Of a stretch of DNA of 6,862 bases, positions 6,664-6,862 are shown piece after piece (the stretch's first letter is position 1; the number at the start of each line of letters is the position of its first letter). The DNA comes from Opitutia bacterium (GTDB lineage Bacteria; Verrucomicrobiota; Verrucomicrobiia; Opitutales; Coraliomargaritaceae). The translations under genes were made by a program, and so were the position numbers. Under the pieces are notes generated by a model. It worked only from the letters and a program-made list of their open reading frames with translations, ran no database searches and was not told the DNA's origin. The stretch spans positions 1-6,862 of the forward strand of contig JABJQI010000066.1 of NCBI GenBank assembly GCA_018663485.1, given 5' to 3'.

Positions 6664-6743
6664 TTGTCAGTTGCAAACAAACTGCCTGTCCCTAAAAAAT
6701 TCCTTGTCAGGTGTAAACTGCCTATCCCTAAAAATCCTTGTCA
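6664..6743 (+). repeat. Second repeat family, period 34-40 bp, sharing TGTCCCTAA
   Basis: Two related units are visible. Unit A (6679-6710) reads AAACTGCCTGTCCC then TAAAAAATTCCTTGTCAG; unit B (6715-6743) reads AAACTGCCTATCCC then TAAAAATCCTTGTCA. A preceding partial copy at 6664-6678 (TTGTCAGTTGCAAAC) matches 6704-6718 (TTGTCAGGTGTAAAC) at 13 of 15 positions. TTGTCA boxes therefore fall at 6664, 6704 and 6738, alternating with TGTCCCTAA-type boxes at 6687 and 6723. The latter share their first nine bases with the 17-bp array unit but then diverge. Confidence 0.8.
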
Positions 6744-6759
6744 CTGGAAAATCCTAACA

Positions 6760-6849
6760 TCGCGCAGCGTGAAGCTTTAGCGAACGCACAGAGCCCCGGC
6801 ACAGGGGCCAGCACGCACTTCGCTAAAGCGGCACGCGACGACTGTGCGA
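6760..6849. repeat. 90-nt compound inverted repeat (REP-like palindrome or structured RNA)
   Basis: The core is a perfect 11-bp inverted repeat, GCTTTAGCGAA (6774-6784) with TTCGCTAAAGC (6819-6829). Outside a 2x2 mismatch, GCGTG (6767-6771) pairs with CACGC (6832-6836). Beyond a 6-nt bulge, TCGCGCA (6760-6766) pairs with TGTGCGA (6843-6849) with one G-T pair. Inside the apical region a second hairpin forms from GCCCC (6793-6797) and GGGGC (6804-6808). No U-tract follows and no gene ends just before it in the window, so a terminator is unlikely. A REP-like palindrome or a transcribed structured element are the main options. Confidence 0.7.
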
Positions 6850-6862
6850 CGTAATGGCCATC

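Larger units (their letters stand above)
6370..6862. other. Repeat-rich region without a coding gene
   Basis: About 490 bp hold no reading frame with recognisable protein character. In order it contains the transposase upstream leader with a short hairpin (6398-6418), a 17-bp tandem array (6417-6518), a G+C-rich segment with short inverted repeats (6519-6660), a second repeat family (6664-6743) and a compound inverted repeat (6760-6849). The last 13 bases show nothing I can name. The whole looks like an accumulation site for small mobile or palindromic repeats. Confidence 0.7.

Noticed and set aside
6477..6680. A 67-codon minus-strand frame as a small gene
   Set aside because: It runs across repeats and the G+C-rich spacer, is rich in Arg/Cys, and shows no protein-like pattern or ribosome-binding site.
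6751..6862. Integron attC site
   Set aside because: The long palindrome has CTAAC near the left but no matching GTTRRRY core site on the right, and no gene cassette or integrase is present.

Overview
The window looks like a bacterial chromosome with moderate G+C, dense housekeeping genes, few recognisable Shine-Dalgarno sequences and an IS200-like/REP-associated tyrosine transposase with a long C-terminal extension. This combination recalls marine Verrucomicrobiota of the Opitutia (Puniceicoccales/Coraliomargarita type). That placement is an inference from protein style, not proof.

Layout: (1) Positions 1-151, minus strand: the N-terminus of an aldo/keto reductase, cut by the window edge. 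(2) An 83-bp divergent intergenic gap. (3) Three plus-strand genes in a row with short gaps (34 and 58 bp): a HemY-type, oxygen-dependent porphyrinogen oxidase (235-1608), the NAD-dependent DNA ligase LigA (1643-3640), and a two-halved membrane exchanger of the AspT/YidE/YbjL family with two central RCK_C (TrkA_C) domains (3699-5315). They may be co-transcribed, but their functions (haem synthesis, DNA joining, anion or amino-acid exchange) are unrelated. (4) A convergent transposase gene (5371-6360, minus strand), intact by its HUH and tyrosine motifs, bracketed by copies of a TGTCCC..ATTAGT motif in the same orientation, with small hairpins just inside each end. (5) About 490 bp without a gene (6370-6862), packed with structured repeats: a tandem array of a 17-bp unit, a G+C-rich stretch with short inverted repeats, a second repeat family sharing the first nine bases of the 17-bp unit, and a 90-nt compound inverted repeat.

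The two main oddities are separate. LigA keeps its nucleotidyltransferase, OB, HhH and BRCT regions but has lost all four cysteines of the usual zinc finger, while the residues flanking each cysteine remain conserved. The transposase with its bracketing repeats, neighbouring arrays and palindrome looks like a self-contained element that has seeded, or feeds on, small repeats in this intergenic region.
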